Below the pieces are notes generated by a model, which ran no database searches, was not told where the DNA came from, and saw only the letters and a program-made list of their open reading frames with translations. The position numbers and the translations under genes were made by a program. A DNA stretch of 64,000 nucleotides from Chaetoderma sp. LZ-2023a (lineage: Eukaryota > Mollusca > Caudofoveata > Chaetodermatida > Chaetodermatidae). Of this stretch, positions 24,301-39,200 are shown piece after piece (position 1 is the stretch's first letter; each line of letters begins with the position of its first letter). The DNA is taken from positions 98,836,164 to 98,900,163 of the forward strand of contig CM067370.1 of NCBI GenBank assembly GCA_034401795.1, read 5' to 3'.

Positions 24301-27201
24301 GTGAAATTAGTTTTTGCTGAAACAGAGGTATTTTCCTAGCACATAAATTAAACGATCATCCACCAACTTTTCTAAAAATGAATGACATCTCTGGTACCAA
24401 GCTATTTTTTATGACTTCAGAAGACATTTTTAGGTGGAATGAATCAATTGTTCATTTGAGGAAATAGAAACATTATTGTCTCTTTTTGTGTGTCTGATTA
24501 GAAGATAAAGTATTACTTGATGCATTGCTACTGTAGTAAGTATCCACTATCTGTTATTATGTAAGCACAGGAATAATAATTATTATATGGTTATTTTCGC
24601 CATCCTTGGTGATTTATAACACTTTCATTTGAGCACATTTGGCAGTTGTAATATGTGTTTAATGACGATAAACCAAGCAACTTTTCCAGATCGTGACAAA
24701 ATTTTCGGCAATCTATATTTGTTTACAATATCTTTGCCTGCCTTCAATGTGTAAAGTTGATGTCATGTTGCTTACATTTACATAATCCATGTCTAAAGTT
24801 ACTGACCATTACCATGTTTTAATCTTTTAATGGTCAAGCCAGCCAAAACTGGCTTCTGCAGTTGTCTTGGAGAATGTCCATTTGCAGGTCAAGAAAATTG
24901 TTTTTGAAAATTTACCACTGGAATGGCTAGCTTGGTAACCGAGCCAGTCACTCCCATAGTAAATTTTCCAAAACGGTGTTTTCTTGACGTGCAAATAGAC
25001 ATTGACTAAGCATAACTCTTCTTTCTTGACCGGTCTTGACCATTAAACAAAATTAGAAACATGATCGCTGAAAGTTGTTGCAATTCTAGGTATATCAACA
25101 GCTTACAGCTGCACTATTTTCTAACATTAGCACTGGGTATAATGCAAAAGCGATTATATATACTCTGCGTATTCTTCAAGACAAGGATTCTTTAGCATAC
25201 CATTTCCCTGTCATGTTAAAACTATTCTAGGGTAGCACATTGGAAACTGTGTGTGAGATATAAGGAATTCCGATAACAATGTAAACTATACCTCGAGCAA
25301 TATCTATTAATACACAGATTTGACATGCATGTGTAATTTCAACCAATTCTTTTGTCAGTTATATTCATTTTCACATAATTCTTCGTAGATGATTCCATTT
25401 CTTCTCTCACCATTTTTCATCTGATATCTTTTTTCTAGCATGTTCCTAAGCCAATTATCCAAAAATAACATGACCTCCAAATGATATGTATACTTCCTGG
25501 CAATGAGAGATTCTTTGCTCGGTTTGGAACAACAGATATAATGGGAGAATTATGGCACATTTAGACGATTCTAAGATTCTGTCATAGATCCGGAGTATTA
25601 GTGGCAGACATTTCTTATCCAGGTTTTGTTCTTTTTGCGGTCCGTTATCTACATATATGTAGTACATGATATCAAGAATCCTAGTGCTTCATCGTTTATC
25701 ATCCTCAGTGTGCTATTTGCTGCGTCTGGAGAGTATCTAAGTATGTTCTCAGCTCCTGAGTTTGTGAAGGATAATTGTATAATTCTTGCTCTAAGCTTAG
25801 TTTACTTGGAACAGTGTAGTTAGTAGTGTACGGTAACAATTAAGAATAGTAGAAACATACATTGATCCTTTATTCCATACGGTTGTGAAATGACAAATTC
25901 TTTATGATATAAGGAATATTCTGTTGAATATTTTGAAATTAATTTGACTGGGAACTGTTGCTGCAACAGCTCTCATTAAAATTAGTTTCAAAATATTCAA
26001 CAGGTTTCCTGGGGAGTTGGCTAAGAATTTGAGACATTGGAATAAAAGGTCTGCATGAAAACATGAATTTTTGTAAAAGCTGATTGAAACGAATACTTTT
26101 GAAACTGTTTATTCTGATATTAATGTTCCTGTAAAGTACATGTATTGCTTTTTTGAACAACAACAGGTTTCAACAACAACATTATCAGACTTGGTATCAG
26201 TTTTCATGCAGATCTGGAAGTTTATACTTGTGCCGAAAAAGTAGCAGCGACTTACTACACACATTTCATTTATGATTTTTAGCTGAGGGTAACAGCTCAG
26301 TAAACCGTCAGTCTCTTTGTTAGTTAGTCAGTTAGTCAGTTAGTCAGTTAGTCAGTTAGTCAGTCAGTCAGTCAGTCAAAAGCTTATTCTAGTCTGTATC
26401 TAAAAACTACTGATCTGATTTGGCCAAAATTTTAACACAGCGAAAACTTAATGTGGAAGAGGATTTCTGGACTTTGGTTGTGATCCGGATAAAACAACCC
26501 AGATCCAGATCAGATCAAATTCTGAATCTTGGAAACTACTAGTTCGACTTCGCTCAAATTTTAGCACCAGAGAGGGTGTGAGCATAGACTAGTTCTACAC
26601 AACTTGATCCAGAAAGATCTAAAAATATCTGTAACCCGTAGCTAGTGAGATTCTATCGACCTTGTTTCTGTTTTCACGCTTTTGTCTCCTGTTAAATAGA
26701 GTGACTCATGGGACAATAAAAATGGAAAGCAACGTGGTTTGTTTTTAGGGACAATGCATTCAGTCATCAGGCGGCTTCCTCGTCACCATCAACCTTTTTC
26801 TGTTAAGGTTCTTTTGCTGGGCCTTCTTATTTGCCACTGGCTGTTTTCAATTTCAATTGAGATTTAGAGAACTTCCTATGCAGAGATATATCATTACTTG
26901 TACGCTGTTGCAAAAGGACAGTTAATAAAGAAATTTCTTTTATTTTCTTTGCAATTCTTAACAGGATAAGTATTTTCTTTTGTTTGTTGTTTCTGTTATC
27001 TGGCCAAATTTTGGTCCACAATTTTTTACAGAACGTAAAATCTGAACTGTTCCTTATCATTAGCATCTTCATTATACCTGTCTATACAGATAAAATAGCT
27101 CACACTTCTGGGATCAGGTTATTTTCAGCTCACATGTACTATTTTGAACAAGTTTATTGTGTTTTGCATTAGTTTCTTATAATCTGTTCTATTTGTCTTG
27201 A

Positions 27202-27268
<67 letters not shown>

Positions 27269-30200
27269 GTTTAACTATCTCGCCTCTGCAAACCACCAAC
27301 TAATGATTTTAATGGGCAATAACTGGATCTGCAGAATATTTTAAAACAATTTGACTGAAAGTTGTTGGTGGCTTAGCCACCAACAACTTTCTGTCAAATT
27401 GTTTTCAAAGTTTCCAGCATATCCAGACTTAAATACCATGGGAAATGTAATCTGCAGAAATTCATCAGGCAGAGAGTTAACAATACATCGTGTGAAAATA
27501 GTTGTAACTACATATTTTTTCAACATATGTGAAAAATTAAAATAACTTATCTAATCATTCATCATAGATTTGGTCCATCATATATTTGCTTCAGCTTGCT
27601 TTTGAATTTGAAAGTCCTGGGGCACAGGTAAAAAAGGAAATGGTGGTGGGTACATAACTACCATGCTATTAATTATTAAACAATGAATAAATAAATGGAT
27701 AAATAAATAAGCTTTGCAAATAATATAATTTCTTTCATCTCTACAGCTTGCCCTCGCCTTAAATGCTCAATGGATGTTTGTTTTTTCGTATCCAGTCAGG
27801 GTCGAATATAAGAACAGGATGAATAGGTTGACTGAGAAGGTTTTATTAATGAAAACATCTATATATGTTATTATTGATGTGGAGTTTATATTTTAATGGT
27901 GAAAATTTTGTCGCAAAATAAATAATTTGCCATAGAAACTGTCCGTTTCCAGCTTGAGAGAGTATTTTCTTGAATCTTACCGTGAATCATTCCAGTAGGA
28001 GCTTTTACTAGAATATTCATCCATTGATCTGGATGTTGATATTTCTCACAAAGACTGCTACTGAAGGCATTTCACCGTTCCATACCATTAATTGTCTGAT
28101 TTCCCTAAGGCAGCTGACACTAATTGGCAATGGCTCTGGACTGGCTGAGTATTTTGAAAAGAATTTGACAGAACATTGTTGGTGGCTAAGCCACCAACAA
28201 TCTTCAGTCAAATTTTTTTCAAAATATTCAGCATATCTAAAGTTAAACTCCATGGAAGGTGTCATCTCCAGAAATTCAGCAGATGGATAGTTAAGTGTTA
28301 ACCCTTTGATTATTGAAATGTGAGTGTCTCAATTTGAATACAATTACACAGGAAAGCATTTGAATATTTCATAACTAAAATCGACTGGAACCCATTGCTG
28401 TCTAACAGCTACCAGTCAAATTGTTACAAAATATTCAACAGAATATTCCTTCCATCATAAGGAATTTGCCGTTTCTGGTAAAGTAGGTGTTAAAGAGACT
28501 AATACATTGTTTCGTGGTCGAGACGCTCAAACCCAGCTCCTGTAGTGGTCTTGAAAAATGCCCAGCTCATATCAAAAGAAGACTTTTAGAAAATTTATTA
28601 CTGGAATGACGATAATCTTGGTAACGTTGCAAAAATAATCTCTTGGGCTGCAAATGGACATTTTCTATGAGAAAATTAATATTTTCTTTTATAAATTTAA
28701 CCATGAAATGGATTAAGCTACTTGTCAAAGTTTTTAAAATATTTTCATGATTGTCATTAAGTGTCTCTTAAATGCATGTCTCAACATGGTCTCGTTTACC
28801 TGTTCTATGCAATGTCATTGCTTGTTTGTTTGCAGGATACTCCTGTAGCAGAAGATACCAGTGCAGACGACGCTGCAGAAGCAGAGCGTCAAGAGGAAAA
28901 CAGACGTCGCCAGAAAGAGCAAGCCGAGGAGGAAGACCGAAGCCGTCGTGCGAGAGAAGAGGAGGAAGAAAAAGAAGAACGTCGGAAGCAAGAAGAGAAT
29001 CGCCGTCGTCAACGTGAGGAAGACGATCGGAAGCGAGAGGAACAAGCAGAAGAGCAGAGAAAGGAGGTCAGGGGAGGCAATCAAGTCATTGCCGTAGTGT
29101 CTTTGTTGTCCATGTATTTTGTGCGTCATCCATGTAAACGTCTGAAATGGGTTACTGTAGATCTTTTATTTTCCATAAACTAAATTTCTTTTTATTTACT
29201 ATTAACCGTCTGTTGAGTTCTTGCAGAGTTAACTCGGGATATACTGTATATTTATAAAACAATTTGACAGAAATTGCTTTCAAAATATTCAGCAACTGCC
29301 CATTGAAGCAGTCAGACAGTTAATGAGTATTAATTCTCTATTTCCTTGGGCAATTACAAATCATATAAGATTCCTATCTCGGAAAATAAGAATTCACAGT
29401 GATATTAATTGATGTTTTACGTTGTTCAGATTAATTAGGCTATTATCTAAACAGTTTATGAGCTGCACACGTGTCTACTGCACTCATTTAATAATGACTG
29501 ATGGATGGTTTTTGAAAGTGTTTGAAAGCAACAGCATTCAGCACTACACTCATGATATCAAGTCATCTAGCATTTTAATCCAAACTGACTAATAATATCA
29601 GATGAAATATGCTTATGTTTATTGAAGTAAAAGATCTACAGCAATGTAATGAATGCGTGTAATTTTCAGTATGCATGAGAGCGGATGCATTTGAACAAGG
29701 TTAAAAAATTACCAAGCTGGTCAGGTAGGAAGATTTTAATTAATTTTCTAAGTTTTAGATGTTAGTTCCTGTATATCTGCCATGAAATTCAGCTGTAAAA
29801 TGACGCAATTAAGGTAGGGTAAACGTAGGTATATAAGCACTTTACTTATTGTTGTTCAACATTGTTTTGTGTGCTTTCTATTCGTCTAGTGTTTGTGTCT
29901 GTAGTTTTAGCTCACTTAGCCTGAAAGTCGTTAACTTTTTCCTTTTTAAAGCGACTTCTCAAGACCCACTATTCCGATTTCAATCAAATTGTCCAGGAAA
30001 CTTCCTGGGACAAAAGCAGAACAGAAACAAACCAAAAACACAACTAACAAAGCAAATTGAACAATTCTAGTTAAATTCTAAATACGATTGTTCCAGTTTT
30101 GTTTTGATATCGTCTAATCTTTGTTTGTGTTTTATTTTGTCATTGTTAGATTTCTCTTCCGTCTTGGTTTTGTTTCTGTTTTGTTTTTCTTTTCCATCGC

Positions 30201-33200
30201 TTCCATATTTACCTCAGGAGATGTTAAATTTGTTCTGAGCCGAGTTCAAGCGTTGAACCTTTGAGTAATATCACAGGCATTAGCTACACAATGTTATTTT
30301 GAAACCTGCTGCACTGTTTCAGATTTACTACGATAAACATCGTTAGTAGTGTGGGCATTGTAAATCAATTTACTTGGTGTGTTTTTGTATTTGATCAATA
30401 TGCAAGCGTTTTATGATACTTAGCAATATTGCTCCATTGTTACACTCAAATGTTTTAACATAAATCACTTGCTGCTAAAGACAGCAACAATACTGCGCCT
30501 CACTATTTTCCAAAGTGCTCGTAACCTCCCGTGATCAAAAATTTTCTAAATTCCAGCCATATAACATTGTGGTTTTCGATATTATTGAGTGAACCTATCT
30601 ATTTGTTTGTGCGTTGTTTGCTCACATACTTTGTGTTGTTTTCTCTTCTTGTATTGTGTTTCTGTCTGTTGGTATTAACCCTTTAACACTTCAATTTTTT
30701 CATGAAAATTGAAATTTTTTCATGGAAAGTGAAAATTTGCAGACCAAGATAACACTATTTTTGCAATTTTACCACTCGAATGACTGGCTCGGTGATTGAG
30801 CCAGTCATTCCAGTGGTAAAATTTCAAAATAGTGTTAACTTCGTCAGTAAATGAACATTTCTTAAGACCACTGCAGAAGCCGTTTTTGGCCGATTTGAGG
30901 GTTAAAGGGTTAACAGTTTAGTCCGTGATTGGCCCTCTTGTAAATTGTTTTCCAATTGTAACATTTGAAGCATTTCACTCTGATGCCATGATGCAGAATA
31001 TATTAATAATATCAGTTTTCTGACACCATATATGGCATTCAGTTTGATTATAATGATAGATTCACAACAATAATATGTGTGCATTGGAGACGTTATTAGT
31101 GAAACAAGTCTGCAGCTGTACGTGTTCGTGAGTGCTGATTGGTCGATATTGTACTGATGTTATTGCCGAGTAATTGATAATTTGTATGGTCTAAACTGAT
31201 GGTGGAAGTGATGGATTTGAAACTGCTGTTTTCAGAGTTCCAAGCCTTGGATAATTTTTGTCTAAAAAACATTAATCCGCAAATGTATCTAGTAACATTG
31301 GCTGTTGCTTACCAATTGGACTGTTCATTTAGATAACTTATAATGCAAAACATCATAGCGTACATTTCCACCATCCAGTTTAGTGTTTTGTGAAAGTCAC
31401 TTTGATTAATACGTCTGTCTTTTCTGTGTTTTTAGCGTATAGTTTTCTGCATTGCAAAGCTTTCATGTTTAATCATAATAAAATCGAGTGCAAAAGGTAC
31501 ATTTCATGGCTGTGAAAATGTTTGTTGGTTTTTGTTGAAAGAAAAGTTTTGAAATCTTGCATACAAGATGGCCAAGTCATGAAAGCTAGAAACCCTGACA
31601 AAATTTGTTTCTACGAATAAAATTTGAGTGTACCCCAGACATTTCTCTTAATACATTCATCTACGTTCGCTTTCTTGTTCAGTGCAGTTTTAGCTAATCG
31701 AATGAAAGCTTCGGAATGCAAACTCCCCAGACATCTTTCCTTTGAGCGTAGCATTATTTGTTATTATGTCGCTTAGGTGTTAGGTGATCCTCTTCGCTAG
31801 TTAGACTGTCTTGAATACATTCAACCAATACCCATCTTCATGGATCAAGACGGGGTAAGTGTTGAGCCCGCCATGCAGTTAATGTTCCTGCTACCATGCT
31901 AATTAAAAAAGTGTGGGCCTATTCTTCGGGCCTTTGTTCATTGACAATTTGACGCTGCATATTCTTCATGATTACGACTGGTTCACAGTTGACACTAAAC
32001 TTATTTCATCCTCTTCCCTGCGTTCTGCTTTGTTGAGAATTACTATACGGTTTCTGACTTTTATAATCTGAATTCCATTGTTGAGCACAATCGATGGTCG
32101 AAATTAAACCAAAGCTAGTTTCATTGAATGTACCTTTTGCATTTTCGATATGATGATATATAAAGTGATGTTTGAATTTTTTGTTTTTAATTGTTTTATA
32201 TATTTTCATTTTGATTATGATTTTAAGTGTGTTTTGCAGTTGAATTAGTTTGATATAAACTAACATGTAAGAAGATTAATTAACACGTTCACCACTGAAT
32301 TCGCCATAGCTCATTTTCACGGCAAAACTAGAATATGTTCAAATTAGTTTGACAGAAAGACATCGCAGCGCAGCTTACAATCAAATTATCTTCAAAATAT
32401 TCAACGGATTAAGTTTTGTATTGTAAAGAACTTTCCAGGAATTTGACGCTGAAAGGGTTAATTTGTACATTTAATTTGAGATAGATCATTTTGTCTATGT
32501 GCAAGAAATTCACAATTAATTCAGTTGCTTTCTAGAGTTTAAATTTTTTTTTTAAATTTATTTAATTATTCTCCATATCAATCTGCTGTGCACATTCCAA
32601 TTTAGACTTCAGACAGAAATCTAAGGCATGTCTTAATAACAAAGGCATTTCGGTTGACTATGCTCTTTTGAAATCGAATTCTCAAGAAAAAATTTTTTTT
32701 TTGTTATGCACGATGGTGTGCATTTATGATGGTATTTGATTGTCTAACAACTGTTCAGTATTTTGTTATACCTAACAGCTTGTGGCTTGCAGTGTATTTG
32801 CATGCATGTTGTGTTTTGTTTTCTGATTAACAGGAGGGGTTTGCTGCATCTGAGCAGAGTAAGGCAGGGGAAGGTCAGCATCGACAGTGGGAGAGAGATA
32901 AACCTTTTAGCAATGGTGATCATCGAAGCAGGAGTGAAGACTTAATTGATAATACAAAATTTGAAAGTAGGAAAGCATCAAATAGCATTAATAGTAGCGA
33001 GGACAATCATGAAAATGAATGGGAAAAGCGACGGGCCGAACGGAGAAAGAAATGGGAAGAAGATGAACGACTGGCAAAAGAGGCGAAAGCCAAAGAGGAT
33101 GATGAACGAGAGCAACGCAGAGAGGAACGCCGACAACGTTGGGTGAATGATAGCAGGGAGACAAAAACAAATGTAGAAAACACAAACGACGCGTCTGATC

Positions 33201-36200
33201 TAAAAAAGCAATATGTTAAGTTATCAGAACAAAAACAAAAATCTCTAGACTCAGAATCATCATTATCCTCCAACAAACAATCCCCAAAACCGGACTCTCA
33301 CTCTGCACTTACAGCTACATCCAACAAATCAACAGGTCACTCTGTAAATAAAAACAGATTTGCAGCTATAAATAAACCTACTCATGTATCAGAGAGTCGC
33401 ATAGAACAAAAAAGATCAAGCTATGATAAACCCTGGCTGACAAAGTCTCCGACTGGGAGATCGCATGAAGATTTAGCTGATCCAACAAAACTTGACGAGT
33501 CATGGAAAAAACGAGCCTCTGGTATTTCTATTAATCAACGAAAAGAAAAGTTCTCTGAAAATACGCACAAACAATCGGAAATTGTTCCTAAGAAAATGCA
33601 TTTAGACCAGGCGAAATCCTGGAACACACGTGGTGACCCACAGAAACCATTCGGTGAACGGAGAAAAATGTTTGAGTTTTCAACAATAGGAAGTGCTAGT
33701 CAGAAATCAGAACATAATAATTCTCATGTGAAGAATATTGATAGTTCTCTAAATAAGAATCACTCATTAGGTATAGAAAAGTATGCTGGCTTAACTCCTG
33801 AGGAGATAGCAGCTGAAGAAATGGCAAAAACATTAGATGTAGGGAGACTTGAAATGTTTAAGGAGATGGAAAAACAGCAGAGACTTGAGCAAAGAAAGGG
33901 TTTATTAAGAAATGTAGACCATGATAGAATAGAAAAGGATAGACTTGAAAGTGAAAAACAATCCTTAGAAAATGAAAGGTTAAGAGGTGAACAAATTGAA
34001 AGAGAACGATTAGCGCAGGAAAAATTAGAAAATGAACGCATCAAAAATGAGCGTATAGAGCAGGAACAGATAGAGAATGAGCAGTTAGAGCATCATCGAA
34101 TAGAGAATGAAAGACTAGAATGGGAGAGAATAGAAAAAGAGCGGTTAGAATATGAACAAATAGAAAATAGAAGATTAGAATTAGAACAAATAGAAAATGA
34201 GCGGTTAGAAAAGGAATGGATTGAACAAAAATGTGGAGAACTAGAACGAGTAGAAGCTGAATTATTAGAACAGAAGCAACTAGCGGAAGCTCAAGAAGAG
34301 AAAGAACGTGCCAGACGTTTAGAGATGGAACAATTGGAACATGAACGATTAGGAATGGACAGGTCTGAAATAGATTGGCAAGTTGTACCTGTAGATAAAC
34401 GAAGAGGTCAGGAAGAACAAACACATGAAAATTTGAGCTCAGACGATTTGAGTCATGTTCATAGTGACAGTGGAGACAAGAAATTTAGAAAGGACGATGA
34501 CTGGAGACGAAAATCAGTTGAAAGACAGTCATCAGTAGAAGCTGCATATCTGCACCTGTCACACTCAAGGGTGAGTACATGATAACTGTTATTTAATCTA
34601 TCATTGATTAACTCTTTAACACTCATGTCAGCCAAAAATAACTTCTGCAGTGGTCGCAGGAAATGTCTATATTTGTAGACCAAGAGAAGACTTTTTTTGA
34701 AAATTTACCACTGGAATGACTGGCTCGGTTATCGAGCCAGTTATTCTAGTGGAAAATTTTCAAAAGTAATCTTGCCTTGAAAATTTAAATCGTCTTGAAC
34801 AGATTTGATGGCTAAAGGGTTAAGGGTCCATTTATACTGTTTGCCTCATCATTATTCTGTGTGTTTCATTATTACTCAATTATACTCTCAACAAATTGAA
34901 AATAACAAGATTCCTTTCAATTGTGCAAAACTTTGGGGGGGGGGGGAGGGTTTGGGCTGGGGGGGGGGGGAGGGAGGGAGAGAGAGAGAACATGGTTACC
35001 TTGATCTTACTTTGGAGTCGAATTCACACATATCTAAACATCATGACTACAACAAGTTCAATTTTAGCCAGTGATCGTGGGCATAAAAATATCCTTCTAT
35101 AAAATCTGTCTGCTGTGTACCAATGAGTTTGGCCTCTATCTATATAGATGGGTTTTGTGTGTTAGTAGGCTAGCTAAATATAGTGGGGTGCTTCCATCTG
35201 TATGCCAGTATTTGTGTGCAGTAAGCTTTCCATGCCAGGCATTAACCCTTTCAATGATAAATCCCTGAAAAGGAACTTCTTTCTGATATATTGCATATTC
35301 TGCTGAATATTTTGAAATTAATATGACTGGAAACCTGCGTAGGCAGCAATGGCTTTCAGTGATATTAATATCAAAATATTCATCAGCCCTTCGGGTCTGT
35401 TTGCCTTGAGATTGAGTTGCGTGGAATTTATCGGTGAAAGGGTTAATTCCAATTCTACTGTCAGAAAGAATATTCATCAATAAAATCATTTGAAAACTGT
35501 ATTGCTGTTAGTGTCCGATGTCCATATTGATGGTAATAATTATGGAAATTGCATTTATGAATGCTAATTCGATTGATAGGTTACCTGATGAGAAAACAGG
35601 TCGCTTACCATATTTTTGTTTGAAGACTCAAATCTTTCGAAATTTGGAACCTGTTTTATTGTCTTCCTTCAATAATTCTCAAACAAATAGTCTTTTTTAT
35701 AACCCGTAATATGGATTATGGGAAAGGTTTAATTGGAAAAATAGATCTATGATGAATAGCTATATTGAAAATTTCCTCCATCCATACCTTTGTTGATTGT
35801 TCGGATATCTACCCTGCAATTAGCTGATCACATGATCTAGCTTAGGAAGCTGAGATGTTCTCTCATCAGGTAATTTTGAGCAAAATCCTATGTGTAGGTG
35901 AATGTGTACATGTACATGCATGTATGGGAGCGGTGCGCATATGTTGCCTCTCAATGAATATAGTTGCCTTTGATATGAAATTGCTGATTGCAGTTGGACC
36001 CTGGCTCTAAACCAAGTGCTGGTCAGGTAGGCCTTAGGAAGGCAAGGTTTGAATCTGAGTCCTCAATGGAGGTAATTCATCTATTGCATATATCTAATGG
36101 TAGAGGGCTTATATTATTCATGCGCAATGCTTATATAGTGCAATTTTCCTTGCTTATCTTAGAATTTTAATGCCGAAAGTGAGACAGACAGATACCACTT

Positions 36201-39200
36201 TGAAATTAAGATTTATTTTTACAGTTCTTCATCTTGTTTTATAATTGGTTTAATCATTTACACATCTAAAATACTATGTCTCAATTTCATGAGAACTGTA
36301 CAGGAAAGCTGGTGAATATTTTAAAACTAATTTGACTGGTGGGAATAGCTGCCAGTCAAATTAGTTTCTAAATATTCATGAGAATATTCCATACATCCAA
36401 AAAAAATTATTTTTATTTCTGATCTGAAAGGTTGAAATGGTTGAGACTGGTCCAGAGCCTGAGTACTCATTCCTCTTACTAAGAGGGTGCATAGCGCATT
36501 GACCTCACATGAGGTCACGCATTCAATGGCTATTTACAGTTTGTGAAATTGCTACACAATCTGAGCCCTTGTGTATTTAGTGACAATGAGGGATGCGGGC
36601 GAGACATTTAATTCTTATCTTGCTACACCAATGCAGCTTTAACTATTCGGCTTTCGTAACAAAGCGTTAAGTATCTTGAATGAAAAATGTCTGCTGTCAT
36701 TTTGGACACTGTTTCTAAAAGTTGTCTATGACTAAGACAGCAGCAGTTAACCATTTTACTGCTAGATTAGGGTATCTCGATATCAGTGTATACAAACAGG
36801 AAGGCTGTTGAATATTTGAAATTAATATGACTAGAAGCCATTGCTGCCTTAGGCAGCAAGGGCTTCCAGTCATATTAAATTCAAAATATATAGCAGAATA
36901 TGTTATATATTTTAAAGAATTTATGTGTTCAGGGATTTGTCTTTGAAAGGGTTAAGAGCAGTAATGTTTGCTCAGAGAGAACCATATGATACACAATGTG
37001 AAATTGGCTAATGCGCTCTGACAGGTGTGCTGTGTTAAAATGGTTATGGGTAGGATCAGAATTATAAGGGATATGATTTGCGACTCAAATATCTGGTAAC
37101 CAAATTCATCAAATCTTAGCTGATGTCACAATCAAAATGACGTAGCTCTGTAATGAAAATTGAAAAAATCTGTCACGAAAGAGTATGAATTATATGTCTG
37201 ATGAATTTTCAATTTAATAAACATTTTGTTTAATATTTTAAAATTAATTTAACTGGGAGCTGTTGCTGCCTGCAGCAGCAAGATCCACCAGTTAAAATAA
37301 TTTCAAAATATTCACCAACTTAACTGTATGATTACCTTGAAATTTAGATTCATGGAATTCAGGTTGCAAAATTTAAATCAGTTCCACATACGAAGCGGGC
37401 GGGGCATCGTCAGAAATGAATCCCTCAATTTAACGCTTTAATGGTGAGATTTGCTCACGCAAGATGATAATTTGAAGACCAAGTGAAGATTATCTTTGAA
37501 AATCCACCACTACAATGACTGACTCGATTATCGAGCCAGTCATTTGAGTGGTAAGTCTTCAAAAATAGTCTTCCTTTAGTCTGCAAATGAACATATCTTG
37601 AGACCACTGCATAATTAAGCCAGCCTGTGCCTGATTGACCATTAAAGGGTTAAAACTCTGATTTTGTAATGGCGCTTTCTTTCATCATCAAAATACAGGT
37701 AATGGGATATAACTGACTTGAAATGGCAACAATAATTTTCAGTAAAGTTATGCCATAAGAATGATGTTCTAGACCATAGAAATAGAAATGTAAATCATGA
37801 TTTATCAGTTCAGCATGTCATACCCTGAATTCATAGTGCAGGGTTATTGTAACGCAGTATTATTTGTACCATTTCAACATTGGATGTTGGGTATTAAGTT
37901 CTCCATTGGCATTCAAATTTTACTTCAGTTTTGGAGTTTGGTCATTAAGTTATTCATTGGAATTCAAATTTTGCAATATCACCCTAATTTCTTTTTAAAA
38001 TGGCCTGGTTTAACAGTTTAATAACACCATCTCTCATTGAGAGCAACCGGTTTCATCCACATGATTGTCAAAATCAGCACTGCTTATGCTACAAATTGTA
38101 GAAGCCAATAAACTCAATAGAACACATGCTAAAACATTATGAATATGGAAAGCGCATGATAGCGTGATAATCAATTGTTCACTGTTCACCATATGGTATG
38201 TCTGCCTTATATTAACCCTATCAGACGCAAGCCATTCAAAACCAGCGGTAATGTTGAGAAAGATCTATTTGCCTGCTAAGATAAGACGGTTTTTCAAAAT
38301 TTCCCTCCGGTATGACTAGGTCAAATATCGAGCCATTCATTTCAGTGGTAAATTTTCAATAATATTCTTCTTGGGCTGCAAAATAATCTCTTACGTTTTC
38401 TTGAACTAATTTTGGGGTTAAGGAGTAATATTATAATAGAGAATTTTTGGAAGATCTAAATAGTGACGAGAGTAGGATGTTTGTAAACTGCTCAAAACCC
38501 AAGCTCTTCAGACAGGTGCTGCATGTTAGCTGGGAGAAACTCCAGTACAACTGCCCCGTTGATAGATGTTTAGGTGATAATTTACCAAACACCACCAGAA
38601 CCAACCGTTCTGAGCAGGCAGCCGAACGGATATCCCATCTCCTAGCTAATTATGCCTCAGATCCTCCCCACAATGCATTGCGGTGGTATTCTCCAGGTAT
38701 ATGTCTAAATTTGATTTATCTTTAATAGTGTAGTGAGTGGGTGTACATAGATATATGTATGTGTGCTTTAGTATGCTGTTACATATGCTTAAGATATTAA
38801 AGTAAGACTCTAATAGATCTCTCATAGATATTTCTGAATTGAAGCACTGAATTGTTAACCGTTTTCACTCAAGATGGCCAAAACAGCTCCTAAGTGGTCT
38901 TGTGAAACGTCCATTTGCAGGCCAAGAGAAGACAATTTTTGAAAATTTACTACTGGAATGACTGGATCGATAACTGAGCCAGCCAGTCATTAGTCGTAAA
39001 TTAGAAAAATAATAATCTTATCTTGCTCTGGAAATGAACATGTTATAGAAAGTTATTAGAACAAATTTGGGGGGTAAGCCGAACATGAACTGTTATGTTA
39101 TTCATGAGCATACGCTGATGATAGACCTTAAAGTTTACCATACCATATTATAGCGGGAGGTAATCTTAAATTAGGATAACATTAAAACAGTAATAGATTT

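Noticed and set aside
25440..25470. Strong acceptor TTTTTTCTAG with the short peptide HVPKPIIQK
   Set aside because: Stops after nine codons, no donor; could only be a terminal exon and has no support.
29832..29842. TATA box GTATATAAGC as an internal promoter
   Set aside because: No ATG exon with a donor follows within a plausible distance, and a truncated dispersed repeat lies directly downstream.
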